DNA of 64,000 bases from Brachybacterium sacelli (GTDB lineage: Bacteria; Actinomycetota; Actinomycetes; Actinomycetales; Dermabacteraceae), in NCBI RefSeq assembly GCF_017876545.1, contig NZ_JAGIOD010000002.1:1116001-1180000 (forward strand), read 5' to 3'. The position numbers and the translations under genes are program-made. Below are positions 44,007-53,254 of this stretch, one piece after another. The notes under the pieces are model-generated. The model did no database searches and was not told the DNA's origin. It saw only the letters and a list, made by a program, of their open reading frames with translations. Every line of letters starts with the position of its first letter. Within the stretch, counting starts at the first letter, position 1.

Positions 44007-44846
44007 ATGACGCACCTCACGCCGCAGATGCCGCAGAGCACGTCGCCGACCATCACCGTGGGTGTCTTCGACGCCGACGAGTCCGACCTCGCCGTCCGTT
44101 GGGCGGCCCGCCACGCGGAGCGCGTCGGCGGCACCCTCCATCTGATCCACGCCTTCATGTGGACCGAACTCGATGTGAACACCGACCCGATCCCCGGCAT
44201 GACCGGCTCGGGCATCCGCAATGCGGCCCACAGGCTGGTCGAGGATGCCCGGGACCTCGCCCGCGAGGGCCATCCCGATCTGCCGATCACCTCCGAGATC
44301 GTCGACGGCAACGCCGTGCCGGTGCTGGTCGACGCCAGCGGCGCTTCCGACGTGATGGTGGTCGGAGGGCGGGGACTGGGCCGGCTGCTGACCCTCATCG
44401 TCGGCTCGAAATCCCTCGCGCTGGCCGCCCGCTCCCACTGTCCCGTGGTCGTGGTGCGCGGGGACATCGAGCATGAGGGGCCGATCGGCCTGGTCCATCA
44501 CGAGACCGCCACCGAGGTGGTCACCCGGGCGGCGGACCTCGCCGTCGCCTACGAGCGGGACGTCCATCTGGTGGTCCGCGCCGACACCAGCCCCGACGAG
44601 GCCGAGGAGATCCGCGCGCGCACCGCGGAACGGATCGCGCTGTCCCATCCGAGCGTGGTCGTCGGCGATGTGAGGATCGCCGCCTCGGGCACCGCCAAGG
44701 AACTGGTCCACGCCAGCGAGGTGGCGAGCATGATGGTGGTCGCCGGGGAGCGGACGCACGGCCCGGACAAGTCCGTCTCCGCCCCGCGCCAACTGGTCAC
44801 GGTGCTCCGTTTCGCCAACACCCCGGTCTGGATCGAACGGGACTGA
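44007..44846 (+). CDS. Universal stress protein, two tandem UspA domains
   Basis: A 279-residue cytoplasmic protein. Domain 1 (about 12-146) has the ATP-binding pattern G-x2-G-x9-G-S in VGGRGLGRLLTLIVGSKSLA and ends with HCPVVVVRG. Domain 2 (about 150-279) keeps the fold (AVAYERDVHLVVRADTS, EVASMMVVAGERTHG) but its phosphate loop is degenerate. Such proteins are usually induced by hypoxia, starvation or dormancy in Actinobacteria. It is convergent with the IclR gene, 18 bases apart. Confidence 0.88.
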   Translation: MTHLTPQMPQSTSPTITVGVFDADESDLAVRWAARHAERVGGTLHLIHAFMWTELDVNTDPIPGMTGSGIRNAAHRLVEDARDLAREGHPDLPITSEIVDGNAVPVLVDASGASDVMVVGGRGLGRLLTLIVGSKSLALAARSHCPVVVVRGDIEHEGPIGLVHHETATEVVTRAADLAVAYERDVHLVVRADTSPDEAEEIRARTAERIALSHPSVVVGDVRIAASGTAKELVHASEVASMMVVAGERTHGPDKSVSAPRQLVTVLRFANTPVWIERD

Positions 44847-44864
44847 GGCAGGTGGGGGAGCGCT

Positions 44865-45599
44865 TCAGGCGCCGGCGCGCCGCAGCAGCTCGGTGAGGTG
44901 GTTCGCCGAGCTCATGACGGAGGCCGCGTGCAGACGTCCGGGCTGGCGGGTGATGCGCTCGATCGGTCCGGAGATGCTCAGGGCCGCGACCACCCGGCCG
45001 TTGGGCCCACGCACGGGGGCGGAGACGGAGCCCACGCCCGGTTCTCGCTCCCCGATGGACTGCGCCCAGCCGCGGCGGCGCACCGCCGAGAGCTGGGTAG
45101 CGGTGAAGCGCGCGCCGAGCAGACCCCGGTGCAGGCGGTCCGGCTCCTCCCAGGCCAGCAGGATCTGGGCGGCGGACCCGGCGCGCATGGTCAGGGCCGA
45201 GCCCAGTGGCACGGAGTCGCGCAGGCCGATCGGACGCTCGGCGGCGGCCACGCAGATGCGGTGGTCGCCCTGGCGACGGTAGAGCTGGGCGGACTCGCCG
45301 GTGTGATCGCGCAGTGCGGCCAGCACGGGGCCGGCGGCGGCCAGGAGCCGGTCCTCACCCGCGGCGGCGGCGAGCTCCCCCAGGCGCGGGCCCAGGATGA
45401 ACCGGCCCTGCATGTCGCGGGTGACCAGATGGTGGTACTCGAGCGCCACCGCCAGCCGATGGGCGGTGGGCCGGGCCAGGTCGGTCGACTGCACGAGCTG
45501 GGCCAGGGTCGCCGGCCCGGCCTCCAGGGCGCCGAGCACGACGGCCGCCTTGTCGAGCACGCCGACCCCGCTGCCGTTCTCCTCCGAGATCTTGTCCAT
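44865..45599 (-). CDS. ndgR: IclR-family regulator, NdgR/LtbR-like
   Basis: A 244-residue regulator with an N-terminal winged HTH (LDKAAVVLGALEAGPATLAQ, then LARPTAHRLAVALEYHHLVT) and a C-terminal IclR effector domain. An IclR gene divergent from leuCD is the conserved position of NdgR of Streptomyces and LtbR of Corynebacterium, which control leucine and other amino acid genes. The start is supported by CAGTAT 6 bases upstream with TTGCGT at 17-base spacing, giving a leaderless mRNA. Autoregulation is likely because a palindrome covers that -35. Confidence 0.88.
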   Translation of the reverse strand: MDKISEENGSGVGVLDKAAVVLGALEAGPATLAQLVQSTDLARPTAHRLAVALEYHHLVTRDMQGRFILGPRLGELAAAAGEDRLLAAAGPVLAALRDHTGESAQLYRRQGDHRICVAAAERPIGLRDSVPLGSALTMRAGSAAQILLAWEEPDRLHRGLLGARFTATQLSAVRRRGWAQSIGEREPGVGSVSAPVRGPNGRVVAALSISGPIERITRQPGRLHAASVMSSANHLTELLRRAGA

Positions 45600-45605
45600 G
45601 CTCCG

Positions 45606-45641
45606 ATACTGCCGTCTTATTTAGTGAGACGCAAGTGCGTC
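45606..45641. promoter_or_regulatory. ndgR promoter and candidate operator shared with leuCD
   Basis: On the minus strand TTGCGT (45629-45634), 17 bases, and CAGTAT (45606-45611) form a promoter for the IclR gene. The perfect palindrome GACGCA-AG-TGCGTC (45628-45641) overlaps the -35. It is about 100 bases upstream of leuC and is the best candidate binding site for the regulator. Confidence 0.5.
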
Positions 45642-45738
45642 GCATCGTGGACCGGCACACGATGGACCCGTGCTCGCACCCCGAGCGCGTTCAGCATGCA
45701 GACACGCGTTCCCGAACGGGACGCAGGGAAGGATCGAC

Positions 45739-47178
45739 ATGGCGGGGACCCTCGCGGAGAAGGTGTGGGCGGATCACGTGGTCCGCCGCGGTGAGAACGG
45801 CGAGCCGGACCTGCTGTACATCGATCTCCAGCTGCTGCACGAGGTGACCAGCCCGCAGGCCTTCGACGGTCTCCGTCAGGAGGGCCGCGCCCCGCGCCGT
45901 CTCGACCAGACCCTGGCCACCGAGGATCACAACACTCCCACGATCGACATCGACAAGCCGATCGCGGACATCACCTCGCGCACCCAGATCGACACCCTGC
46001 GCCGCAACGCCGAGGAGTTCGGCGTGCGCATCCACAGCCTGGGCGACAAGGATCAGGGCATCGTCCACGTCGTCGGCCCCCAGCTGGGACTGACGATGCC
46101 CGGCATCACCGTCGTGTGCGGCGACTCCCACACCTCGACCCACGGCGCCTTCGGCGCGCTGGCATTCGGCATCGGCACCAGCGAGGTCGAGCACGTGCTT
46201 GCCACCCAGACCCTGCCGCTGAACCCCTTCAAGACCATGGCGATCACGGTGAACGGGTCGCTGCGACCGGGCGTGACCGCGAAGGACATCATCCTCGCGG
46301 TGATCGCGAAGATCGGCACCGGTGGCGGCGCGGGCTATGTGCTCGAGTACCGCGGCGAGGCCATCCGCCGGCTCTCCATGGAGGGCCGGATGACGATCTG
46401 CAACATGTCCATCGAGGCCGGTGCGCGTGCGGGCATGATCGCGCCCGACGAGACCACCTTCGCGTACGTCGAGGGCCGCCCGCACGCGCCCGTCGGCGCG
46501 GACTGGGACGAGGCCGTCGCCCACTGGAGGACCCTGCGCAGCGAGGACGACGCGACTTTCGACGCCGAGGTCGTCATCGAAGCGGAGGAGCTCGAGCCCT
46601 TCGTCACCTGGGGCACCAACCCCGGTCAGGGTCTGCCGCTGTCCGCCGCCGTCCCCGCCCCCGAGGACTTCACCGACGACAACTCGCGGGTCGCTGCCGA
46701 GCGCGCCCTGGAGTACATGGACCTGGTGCCGGGCACCCCCCTCAAGGAGATCCCGGTCGACACCGTCTTCATGGGGTCGTGCACCAACGGCCGCATCGAG
46801 GACCTGCGGGCCTTTGCCTCCGTGCTGGAGGGGCGCCACAAGCATCCCGACGTGCGCGTCATGGTGGTGCCGGGCTCGGCCCGCGTGCGCCTGCAGGCCG
46901 AGCAGGAGGGTCTGGACCAGGTCTTCCTCGCCTTCGGCGCCGAGTGGCGCGAGGCCGGCTGCTCGATGTGCCTGGGGATGAACCCGGATCAGCTGGCACC
47001 CGGGGAGCGCGCCGCCTCCACCTCGAACCGCAATTTCGAGGGTCGCCAGGGCAAGGGCGGGCGCACCCACCTGGTCTCCCCGGTGGTGGCCGCCGCCACG
47101 GCCGTGCGCGGCACGCTGTCCTCCCCGTCGGACCTCGGCGTGCCCAGCGCACCCTCCGACCTCCAGCCCGTCGCCTGA
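45739..47178 (+). CDS. leuC: 3-isopropylmalate dehydratase large subunit
   Basis: LeuC with LeuD isomerises 2-isopropylmalate to 3-isopropylmalate. The 479-residue aconitase-family protein has [20 protein letters not shown], the first cluster cysteine in FMGSCTNGR, the [10 protein letters not shown] pair, and the [16 protein letters not shown] segment. The ATG at 45739 follows GGGAAGGA. It heads leuCD and is divergent from the IclR regulator. Confidence 0.97.
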   Translation: MAGTLAEKVWADHVVRRGENGEPDLLYIDLQLLHEVTSPQAFDGLRQEGRAPRRLDQTLATEDHNTPTIDIDKPIADITSRTQIDTLRRNAEEFGVRIHSLGDKDQGIVHVVGPQLGLTMPGITVVCGDSHTSTHGAFGALAFGIGTSEVEHVLATQTLPLNPFKTMAITVNGSLRPGVTAKDIILAVIAKIGTGGGAGYVLEYRGEAIRRLSMEGRMTICNMSIEAGARAGMIAPDETTFAYVEGRPHAPVGADWDEAVAHWRTLRSEDDATFDAEVVIEAEELEPFVTWGTNPGQGLPLSAAVPAPEDFTDDNSRVAAERALEYMDLVPGTPLKEIPVDTVFMGSCTNGRIEDLRAFASVLEGRHKHPDVRVMVVPGSARVRLQAEQEGLDQVFLAFGAEWREAGCSMCLGMNPDQLAPGERAASTSNRNFEGRQGKGGRTHLVSPVVAAATAVRGTLSSPSDLGVPSAPSDLQPVA

Positions 47179-47192
47179 TCAGGAGCATCCCC

Positions 47193-47807
47193 ATGGAAGC
47201 CTTCACCACTCACACCGGCATCGGCGTCCCGCTGCGGCGCAGCAACGTCGACACCGACCAGATCATCCCGGCCGTGTACCTCAAACGGGTCACCAAGACC
47301 GGCTTCGACGACGGCCTGTTCAACGCCTGGCGCACCAGCGATCCCGATTTCGTGCTGAACCGCCCCGCCTACTCGAAGGGCTCAGTGCTGGTCGCCGGCC
47401 CGGACTTCGGCACCGGCTCCTCCCGCGAGCACGCCGTCTGGGCGCTGCGCGACTACGGCTTCCAGGCGGTGCTCTCGAACCGCTTCGCGGACATCTTCCG
47501 CGGCAACGCGGGTAAGCAGGGCCTGGTCGCGGGCGTGCTCGCCCAGGACGACATCGAGCAGCTGTGGAAGATCCTCGAGGAGGCCCCGGGCACCGAGGTG
47601 ACCATCGATCTCGAGAACCGCCAGGTGCACGCGGCCGATGCGACCTTCCGCTTCGACCTCGACGACTACACCCGCTGGCGGCTGATGGAGGGGCTCGACG
47701 ACATCGGTCTCACCCTGCGCCACGAGCAGCAGATCACCGACTTCGAGGCGACGCGCCCGGGCTGGCTGCCCAAGACCCTGCCGGCCCGCACCGCCGACTC
47801 CCGCTGA
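47193..47807 (+). CDS. leuD: 3-isopropylmalate dehydratase small subunit
   Basis: A 204-residue partner of LeuC that supplies the swivel domain. Motifs: [40 protein letters not shown], and [22 protein letters not shown] stands 8 bases upstream of the ATG, 14 bases after leuC. Confidence 0.97.
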   Translation: MEAFTTHTGIGVPLRRSNVDTDQIIPAVYLKRVTKTGFDDGLFNAWRTSDPDFVLNRPAYSKGSVLVAGPDFGTGSSREHAVWALRDYGFQAVLSNRFADIFRGNAGKQGLVAGVLAQDDIEQLWKILEEAPGTEVTIDLENRQVHAADATFRFDLDDYTRWRLMEGLDDIGLTLRHEQQITDFEATRPGWLPKTLPARTADSR

Positions 47808-47832
47808 GCAGGATCCCCGCAGGGTGCTCCGG

Positions 47833-47892
47833 TAAGGTGACCCGGTGTCAGCAGGCGCCCGACGTCTGTCCAGCGAGGCAAGGACACCATGA
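47833..47892 (+). promoter_or_regulatory. murA promoter with possible leaderless upstream ORF
   Basis: TAAGGT (47833-47838) is 6 bases before a GTG at 47845 that opens a 15-codon frame (VSAGARRLSSEARTP). Its TGA stop (47890-47892) overlaps the murA ATG in an ATGA junction. If transcription starts at 47845, this is a leaderless uORF coupled to murA. Otherwise the 44 bases are a plain 5' UTR. Confidence 0.4.
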
Positions 47893-49205
47893 GCTCGACA
47901 TTCCACGTGCGCGGAGGACGGCCCCTCGACGGTGAGATCACCGTCCGCGGGGCGAAGAACCTCGTCTCCAAGGCGATGGTCGCCTCTCTGCTGGGGGAGG
48001 GCCCGAGCGTGCTGCACTCGGTCCCGGACATTAGCGACGTGCGGATCGTCTCCGAGCTCCTGTCCATCCACGGGGTCAAGGTCGAGCGCGACGTCGCCGG
48101 CGGCACCCTGCGCATGGATCCTTCGAACGTCGAGCGTGCGCACGTGGCAGACATCGACGCCCATGCCGGCAGCTCCCGTATCCCGATCCTGTTCTGCGGC
48201 CCGCTGCTGCACCGTCTGGGCGAGGCGATCATCCCCGACCTCGGCGGCTGCCGGATCGGGGACCGCCCCATCAACTACCATCTCGACGTCCTGCGCAACT
48301 TCGGCGCCGTCGTCGACAAGCGCGAGATGGGCATCTACATCACCGCGCCCCACGGGCTGCGGGGCACCCGGATCCACCTGGAGTACCCGAGCGTCGGCAC
48401 GACCGAGCAGGTGCTGCTGACCGCGGTGCGGGCGCAGGGCGTCACCGAGCTCACCAATGCCGCGGTCGAGCCCGAGATCGAGGACCTGATCGCGGTGCTG
48501 CAGAAGATGGGTGCGCTGATCTCGGTGCAGACCGACCGCACCATCACCATCGAGGGCGTCCAGGAGCTGGGCGGGTACGAGCACGTGGCGCTGCCCGACC
48601 GGATCGAGGCGGCCTCCTGGGCCTGCGCGGCGCTGGTCAGCAAGGGATCCGTCTTCGTGCGCGGCGCCCAGCAGAAGCCGATGGCGACCTTCCTGAACAC
48701 CTTCCGCAAGATCGGCGGGGGGATGGACATCACCGAGGCCGGGATCCACTTCCACCATCCCGGCACTCCGCTGCGGGCGATCGCGGTCGAGACCGACGTC
48801 CACCCCGGGCTGATGACCGACTGGCAGCAGCCTCTGGTGGTCGCCCTCACCCAGGCCGACGGCATCTCCATCGTCCACGAGACCGTCTACGAGAACCGTC
48901 TGGGCTTCACCTCCGCGCTGAACGACATGGGCGCCCACACCCAGGTCTATCGGGAGTGCCTGGGCGGCTCGAGCTGCCGCTTCGGGCGCAGCAACTACAA
49001 CCACTCCGCCGTGATCTCCGGCCCCAAGACGCTGCGCGCCGCGGACATCACCGTCCCCGATCTGCGCGGGGGCTTCTCGTACCTGATCGCGGCGCTCGGC
49101 GCCGAGGGGGTCTCCACCATCCGCGGCATCGATCTCATCGACCGCGGCTACGAGTCCTTCCGCGAGAAGCTCACGGCGCTCGGCGCCGAGTACTGGGAGG
49201 ACTGA
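47889..49205 (+). CDS. murA: UDP-N-acetylglucosamine 1-carboxyvinyltransferase
   Basis: MurA transfers enolpyruvate from PEP to UDP-GlcNAc, the first committed step of peptidoglycan synthesis. The 438-residue protein has K23-N24 in GAKNLVSKAM and a cysteine in the mobile loop, C121 in GGCRIGDRPINYH. This is the position of the fosfomycin-reactive Cys, in contrast to the Asp of mycobacterial MurA. DVHPGLMTDWQQP and the C-terminal SLI-like region GGFSYLIAALGAEG are intact. GCAAGG lies upstream of the ATG. Confidence 0.94.
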   Translation: MSSTFHVRGGRPLDGEITVRGAKNLVSKAMVASLLGEGPSVLHSVPDISDVRIVSELLSIHGVKVERDVAGGTLRMDPSNVERAHVADIDAHAGSSRIPILFCGPLLHRLGEAIIPDLGGCRIGDRPINYHLDVLRNFGAVVDKREMGIYITAPHGLRGTRIHLEYPSVGTTEQVLLTAVRAQGVTELTNAAVEPEIEDLIAVLQKMGALISVQTDRTITIEGVQELGGYEHVALPDRIEAASWACAALVSKGSVFVRGAQQKPMATFLNTFRKIGGGMDITEAGIHFHHPGTPLRAIAVETDVHPGLMTDWQQPLVVALTQADGISIVHETVYENRLGFTSALNDMGAHTQVYRECLGGSSCRFGRSNYNHSAVISGPKTLRAADITVPDLRGGFSYLIAALGAEGVSTIRGIDLIDRGYESFREKLTALGAEYWED

Positions 49206-49207
49206 GG

Positions 49208-49768
49208 ATGGCCGACGACATCTCGCCCCCGACCGTGGGCGGTTCCCTGGCCCTGCGCGACATCCCCATCCCGGACTACTGCGATGTGGTCATCGTCCCC
49301 ACCGCCGGGGTCGAGGAGCCCGATCCGCGGGTGTGGGCCGACGCGATCTTCTCGCACGAGAATACGCCCCTGTCCAAGCGCGGGGCTCGTGCCCTGCGCG
49401 ACGAGGCGATCCGGCTGTTCGACATGGTGCCGCCCCCGGAGAAGGAGTACGTGGCCGACGAGGTCGTGGGCTCCGAGGCGCTGATCATCGACGACGACGC
49501 GAACCTGCGCCTGCGCATCGGTGTTGCGCTGCTGCCCGGCGGGGAGCTGCTGCAGGTGACCACCGCCGTGAAGTACCGCTCCGTGCGCGGACGCCTCGCC
49601 TTCGCCCCGCGACGGCTGATGCACGCGGCCGCCGTCAACACCCTCGCCCGTCGCGCCCCCACGACGCTCCGCCGCCGCACCATGGTCGGCGGCACCTCGG
49701 GTGGGAGGTCCCTGACCGGCCAGGCCACCCGCCGGGCCCTCGGCCGCTCGTCCGACGCGCCACGGTGA
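49208..49768 (+). CDS. DUF2867-like protein
   Basis: A 186-residue soluble protein. The core GSEALIIDDDANLRLRIGVA, LLPGGELLQVTTAVKYRSVRGRL (first 20: LLPGGELLQVTTAVKYRSVR) and FAPRRLMHAAAVNTLARRA resemble DUF2867, a family with a steroidogenic-like beta fold. It starts 2 bases after the murA stop and ends in a GTGA overlap with plsC, so it is co-translated with envelope genes. Function unknown; a lipid-related role fits the context. Confidence 0.7.
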   Translation: MADDISPPTVGGSLALRDIPIPDYCDVVIVPTAGVEEPDPRVWADAIFSHENTPLSKRGARALRDEAIRLFDMVPPPEKEYVADEVVGSEALIIDDDANLRLRIGVALLPGGELLQVTTAVKYRSVRGRLAFAPRRLMHAAAVNTLARRAPTTLRRRTMVGGTSGGRSLTGQATRRALGRSSDAPR

Positions 49769-50568
49769 GCACCGGGCTGCTGCGCAGCTGGGACGTGGGC
49801 ACCGCGCGCCCTCCGTCCCGCCGCGCCGGGGCGGTGATCGGCCTCGCCCAGCTCCCGCTGCGCCCGCTGCTGAGCCTGCTGACCCGACCCACCTGGATCG
49901 GCACCGAGAACCTGCCCGCGACCGGAGCGGTGATCGCCTGCGGGAACCACCAGGGGCCCCTGGACGCCTTCGCCTACGGCCACCTGCTGCAGGCCTCGGG
50001 CCTCGCCCCGCGGTTCCTGGCCAAGGAGGCCATGTTCCGGGTGCCCGTCCTGGGCACGGCGCTGCGGCTGGCCCGCCAGATCCCGGTCCGTCGCGGTTCC
50101 TCGCGCGGCACGGACGCCCTGGACGACGCCCGGGAGGCGCTCGGCCGCGGCGAGCTGCTGATGCTCTTCCCCGAGGGCACCTATACCCGTGACCCGCAGC
50201 TGTGGCCGATGCAGGCCCGGCTCGGAGCGGCCCGCCTCGCCCTGGACACCGGGGCGCCGTTGCTGCCGCTCGCCGGTTGGGGCGGCCGCAGGCTGTGGCC
50301 CGTCGGCTCACCGCTGCCGCATCCCGGCCCGGGCCGCCGCTTCGAGATGCGGGTCGGGCAGCCGTACACCGTCGCGCACGAGGAGGGCGAGACCACCCAC
50401 CAGGCCGCCCTCCGCGTCACCGCGGACCTCATGGCCCGCATCGCCGCGCTGCTGGGCGAGATCCGCGGCGAGCGGCCGCCGGCGGTCCTGCACGACGGGC
50501 GGCGCGACGACCACCGGCCCGAGATCGGCAGGCCGCAGCGCGGCTACCGGGCGGTGAGGCAACGATGA
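49765..50568 (+). CDS. plsC: 1-acyl-sn-glycerol-3-phosphate acyltransferase
   Basis: A 267-residue membrane-associated acyltransferase that makes phosphatidic acid. The HX4D catalytic motif is NHQGPLDAF, followed by FRVPVLGTALRLARQIPVRR and the FPEGTYTRD motif that binds glycerol phosphate. The N-terminus has an amphipathic or hydrophobic stretch (AVIGLAQLPLRPLLSLLT). The GTG start overlaps the preceding stop (GTGA), and the stop overlaps gpsA (ATGA). The gene works with gpsA in phospholipid synthesis. Confidence 0.9.
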   Translation: MSTGLLRSWDVGTARPPSRRAGAVIGLAQLPLRPLLSLLTRPTWIGTENLPATGAVIACGNHQGPLDAFAYGHLLQASGLAPRFLAKEAMFRVPVLGTALRLARQIPVRRGSSRGTDALDDAREALGRGELLMLFPEGTYTRDPQLWPMQARLGAARLALDTGAPLLPLAGWGGRRLWPVGSPLPHPGPGRRFEMRVGQPYTVAHEEGETTHQAALRVTADLMARIAALLGEIRGERPPAVLHDGRRDDHRPEIGRPQRGYRAVRQR

Positions 50569-51554
50569 CCCGTCTCGCCGTGCTGGGGGCCGGGAGCTGG
50601 GGCACCACCTTCGCGCAGGTCCTCGCCGACGGTGGCAACGAGGTCGTGCTCTGGGCGCGCCGCGAGGAGATCGCCCGCGAGATCCGCCGCGAGCATCGCA
50701 ACAGCACCTATCTCGGCGACCGGATGCTGCCCGAGGCCGTCCACGCCACCTCCTCGCCGGAGGAGGCCCTCGAGGGGGCCGAGGGGATCGTCCTGGCGAT
50801 CCCCGCCCAGTCGATGCGGGCCACCCTCAGCGCATGGCCGGCGCTGCCGCCCGTCCCGGTCCTCTCGCTGACCAAGGGCATCGAACGCGGCACCGACTCC
50901 CGCATCAGCCAGATCATCACAGAGGCCGGGGGAGTGGACCGCGAGCGCGTCGGGGCGCTGTCGGGACCGAACCTCTCGGCCGAGATCGCCGAGCGCCGCC
51001 CCTGCGCAAGTGTCGTCGCCGCCGAGACCGAGGGGCTGGCCTCCGCCCTGGCGACCTGGTGCGAGGCGCCCTACCTGCGCGCCTACACCTCCACCGACGT
51101 GGTCGGCGTCGAGATCGCGGGGGCCGTGAAGAACGTCATCGCGATCGCGGTGGGCGCTGCCACGGGACTCGGGCACGGGCACAACACGACCGCCAGCCTC
51201 ATCACCCGGGGCCTGGCCGAGACCACCCGGCTCGGCGTCGCCCTCGGCGGCCGCCGCGAGACCTTCGCGGGACTCGCCGGGATGGGCGACCTGGTGGCCA
51301 CCTGCGCCTCGCCGCTGAGCCGCAACCATCGTCTCGGCCTCGCCCTGGGCCACGGCCTGGACGTGCGCGAGGCCGCCGCCGAGGTGGGACAGACCGCCGA
51401 GGGCGTCGCGACCGCGCGGGCCGTGGCGGACCTCGCCGCCCGGCTCGGCGTGGACATGCCCATCACCGCCGCCGTGGTCGATGTCGTCGATCACGATGCC
51501 CGCATCGACGAGGTCACGACAGCGCTTCTGGCACGCGGCGTGCGGCCCGAATGA
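50565..51554 (+). CDS. gpsA: Glycerol-3-phosphate dehydrogenase, NAD(P)+
   Basis: GpsA reduces dihydroxyacetone phosphate to sn-glycerol 3-phosphate for lipid synthesis. The 329-residue protein has the Rossmann motif LGAGSWGTTFAQVLADGG, LSLTKGIE, SGPNLSAEIA, the catalytic lysine in GAVKNVIAIAVGAATGLG, and GLAGMGDLVATC. It is overlapped by plsC and 13 bases before ddl, the usual gpsA-ddl order in Actinobacteria. Confidence 0.96.
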   Translation: MTRLAVLGAGSWGTTFAQVLADGGNEVVLWARREEIAREIRREHRNSTYLGDRMLPEAVHATSSPEEALEGAEGIVLAIPAQSMRATLSAWPALPPVPVLSLTKGIERGTDSRISQIITEAGGVDRERVGALSGPNLSAEIAERRPCASVVAAETEGLASALATWCEAPYLRAYTSTDVVGVEIAGAVKNVIAIAVGAATGLGHGHNTTASLITRGLAETTRLGVALGGRRETFAGLAGMGDLVATCASPLSRNHRLGLALGHGLDVREAAAEVGQTAEGVATARAVADLAARLGVDMPITAAVVDVVDHDARIDEVTTALLARGVRPE

Positions 51555-51567
51555 CTACCCTGCGAGC

Positions 51568-52683
51568 ATGAGAACCTCCGTCGCCCTCCTGTTCGGCGGC
51601 CGCAGCGGCGAGCACGGCATCTCGTGCGTCACCGCCGGCGGCATCCTGGCCGCGATCGACCGCGAGCGCTTCGACGTGACCGCCGTCGGCATCACTCGCG
51701 AGGGCCGCTGGGTGCACGTCTCCGACGACCCCTCGGACTGGACCCTGGTCGACGGCCGCACCCCCGAGGTGAGGGCGGAGGGCCCCGAGGTGCTGCTGCC
51801 CGCGACCCGGCACCGGGCGGGGGAGCGCAGCGTGCTCCGCCGGGTCGAGGACGGGGTCGTGACGGCGCTGGCGGAGATCGACGTCGTCCTGCCGCTGCTG
51901 CACGGCTCCTACGGGGAGGACGGCACCATCCAGGGCATGCTCGAGATGTTCGACATCCCCTACGTGGGCAGCGGGGTGCTCGCCTCGGCAACCTGCATGG
52001 ACAAGGCCGCCACGAAGGCGGCCCTGCGCGCGGCCGGACTGGAGTGCGCGCCCGGGATCGTGGTCCACGAGGACCGCTGGGCCGAGGGCGCCGACGAGGT
52101 GCTGGCCCATCTGCGGCGCCATCATCGACCTCCCTGGTTCGTCAAGCCTGCCCGCGCCGGCTCCAGCCTCGGCGTCACCCGGGTCGACGACCCCGCAGAG
52201 CTCGAGCACGCGATGAAGTCCGCCTTCGTCGAGGACCCCAAGGTGCTGATCGAGGAGTCCGTTACGGGCCGGGAGGTCGAGTGCGGCGTGCTGCAGGGCG
52301 TCGACGACCGCGGACCGCGCACCACCCTGCCCGGGGAGGTCCTCGTCGGCGAGGACCTCGAGTTCTACGACTACGAGGCGAAGTACTTCGGCAAGGGCAC
52401 GGTGAGCATCGACGTGCCCGCCGGGCTCCCGGACGCCGTGCTCGAGGAGGTGCGCGAGGTCGCCGCGCGGGCGTTCACGGTGCTGGGCCTGGAAGGCCTG
52501 GCAAGGGTGGACGTGTTCGTCACCGCCGAGGGGCGAGTGGTGGTCAACGAGGTCAACACGATGCCCGGCTTCACGCCCTACTCGATGTTCCCGGTGCTGT
52601 GGGAGAACATGGGGCTGCCCTACGCGGACCTCGTCGCCGATCTGCTCGAGCGGGCGCGCAGCCGCCGGCTCGGGCCCCGCTGA
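51568..52683 (+). CDS. ddl: D-alanine--D-alanine ligase
   Basis: Ddl joins two D-alanines for the peptidoglycan stem. The 371-residue ATP-grasp protein begins VALLFGGRSGEHGISC, has LHGSYGEDGTIQGML, PARAGSSLGVTRVD, the omega-loop region YDYEAKYFGKGTVSIDVPA, and the metal-binding NEVNTMPGFTPYSMFP. TACCCT (51556-51561) is 6 bases upstream of the ATG, so ddl has a leaderless promoter of its own inside the operon. It is convergent with the DUF3515 gene. Confidence 0.96.
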   Translation: MRTSVALLFGGRSGEHGISCVTAGGILAAIDRERFDVTAVGITREGRWVHVSDDPSDWTLVDGRTPEVRAEGPEVLLPATRHRAGERSVLRRVEDGVVTALAEIDVVLPLLHGSYGEDGTIQGMLEMFDIPYVGSGVLASATCMDKAATKAALRAAGLECAPGIVVHEDRWAEGADEVLAHLRRHHRPPWFVKPARAGSSLGVTRVDDPAELEHAMKSAFVEDPKVLIEESVTGREVECGVLQGVDDRGPRTTLPGEVLVGEDLEFYDYEAKYFGKGTVSIDVPAGLPDAVLEEVREVAARAFTVLGLEGLARVDVFVTAEGRVVVNEVNTMPGFTPYSMFPVLWENMGLPYADLVADLLERARSRRLGPR

Positions 52684-52693
52684 GGCGTTCCCC

Positions 52694-53191
52694 TCAGGAC
52701 TGCTCGGCGTCCCCGGGGCCGACGCAGTGGTCCGTCGCCTCCAGATTGCGGTCGATGACCTGCGCGAGGTCGAGGGCGGCCGCCGACGGCTGGTCGGGGG
52801 CGGCGGACCGCGGCACGGTCACGTCGATCGCGGGCTCGCGCCCGTAGGTCGTGTACAGGAACGTGTCCCCCTCGAGCTCGCGGACGATCCAGTCGATCTG
52901 CACCCCGCTGCCGTCCTCGAGGGTGGTGCAGATGTCCGTGGTGGGTCCGGGCGGGGTGACGCCGCAGCGCATCACCACGGTGTCCTCGCCCTCGCCCCAG
53001 GCGGCCGTGCCCTGACTCGAGGTCTCGACCCGGTCCATGCCCAGCACCTGCGGCGGGGCACCCAGGATGATGTCGGCGCAGAGGGGATCGGTGGCCGCGG
53101 GGCCGGCGGGCACCTGCACGGTGCCGCAGGAGGCGAGCGTAAGCGTCATCAGGCCCGCGACGGCCAGGGCGGGAAGGCGGGAGCGGAGCAC
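52694..53191 (-). CDS. DUF3515 family lipoprotein
   Basis: A 165-residue exported lipoprotein. The signal peptide LRSRLPALAVAGLMTLTLAS ends in the lipobox LASC (Cys at about 23). The mature part has paired cysteines (PLCADIILG, MRCGVTPPGPTTDICTT, DHCVGPGD) as in DUF3515. DUF3515 next to thiL and ddl is a common actinobacterial arrangement. The GTG at 53191 is chosen because TACCCT lies 6 bases upstream. Function unknown, probably envelope-related. Confidence 0.85.
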   Translation of the reverse strand: MLRSRLPALAVAGLMTLTLASCGTVQVPAGPAATDPLCADIILGAPPQVLGMDRVETSSQGTAAWGEGEDTVVMRCGVTPPGPTTDICTTLEDGSGVQIDWIVRELEGDTFLYTTYGREPAIDVTVPRSAAPDQPSAAALDLAQVIDRNLEATDHCVGPGDAEQS

Positions 53192-53197
53192 GCCAGC

Positions 53198-53254
53198 AGG
53201 GTACCGCCCGAACCTCCACCCGGAACCGAAGGGGTGCTCCGGCACACTGGGGGC
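53198..53254. promoter_or_regulatory. Divergent leaderless promoters of the DUF3515 gene and thiL
   Basis: TACCCT on minus (53198-53203) is 6 bases from the GTG of the lipoprotein gene, and CACACT on plus (53243-53248) is 6 bases from the thiL ATG. Both genes lack a Shine-Dalgarno. Confidence 0.5.
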
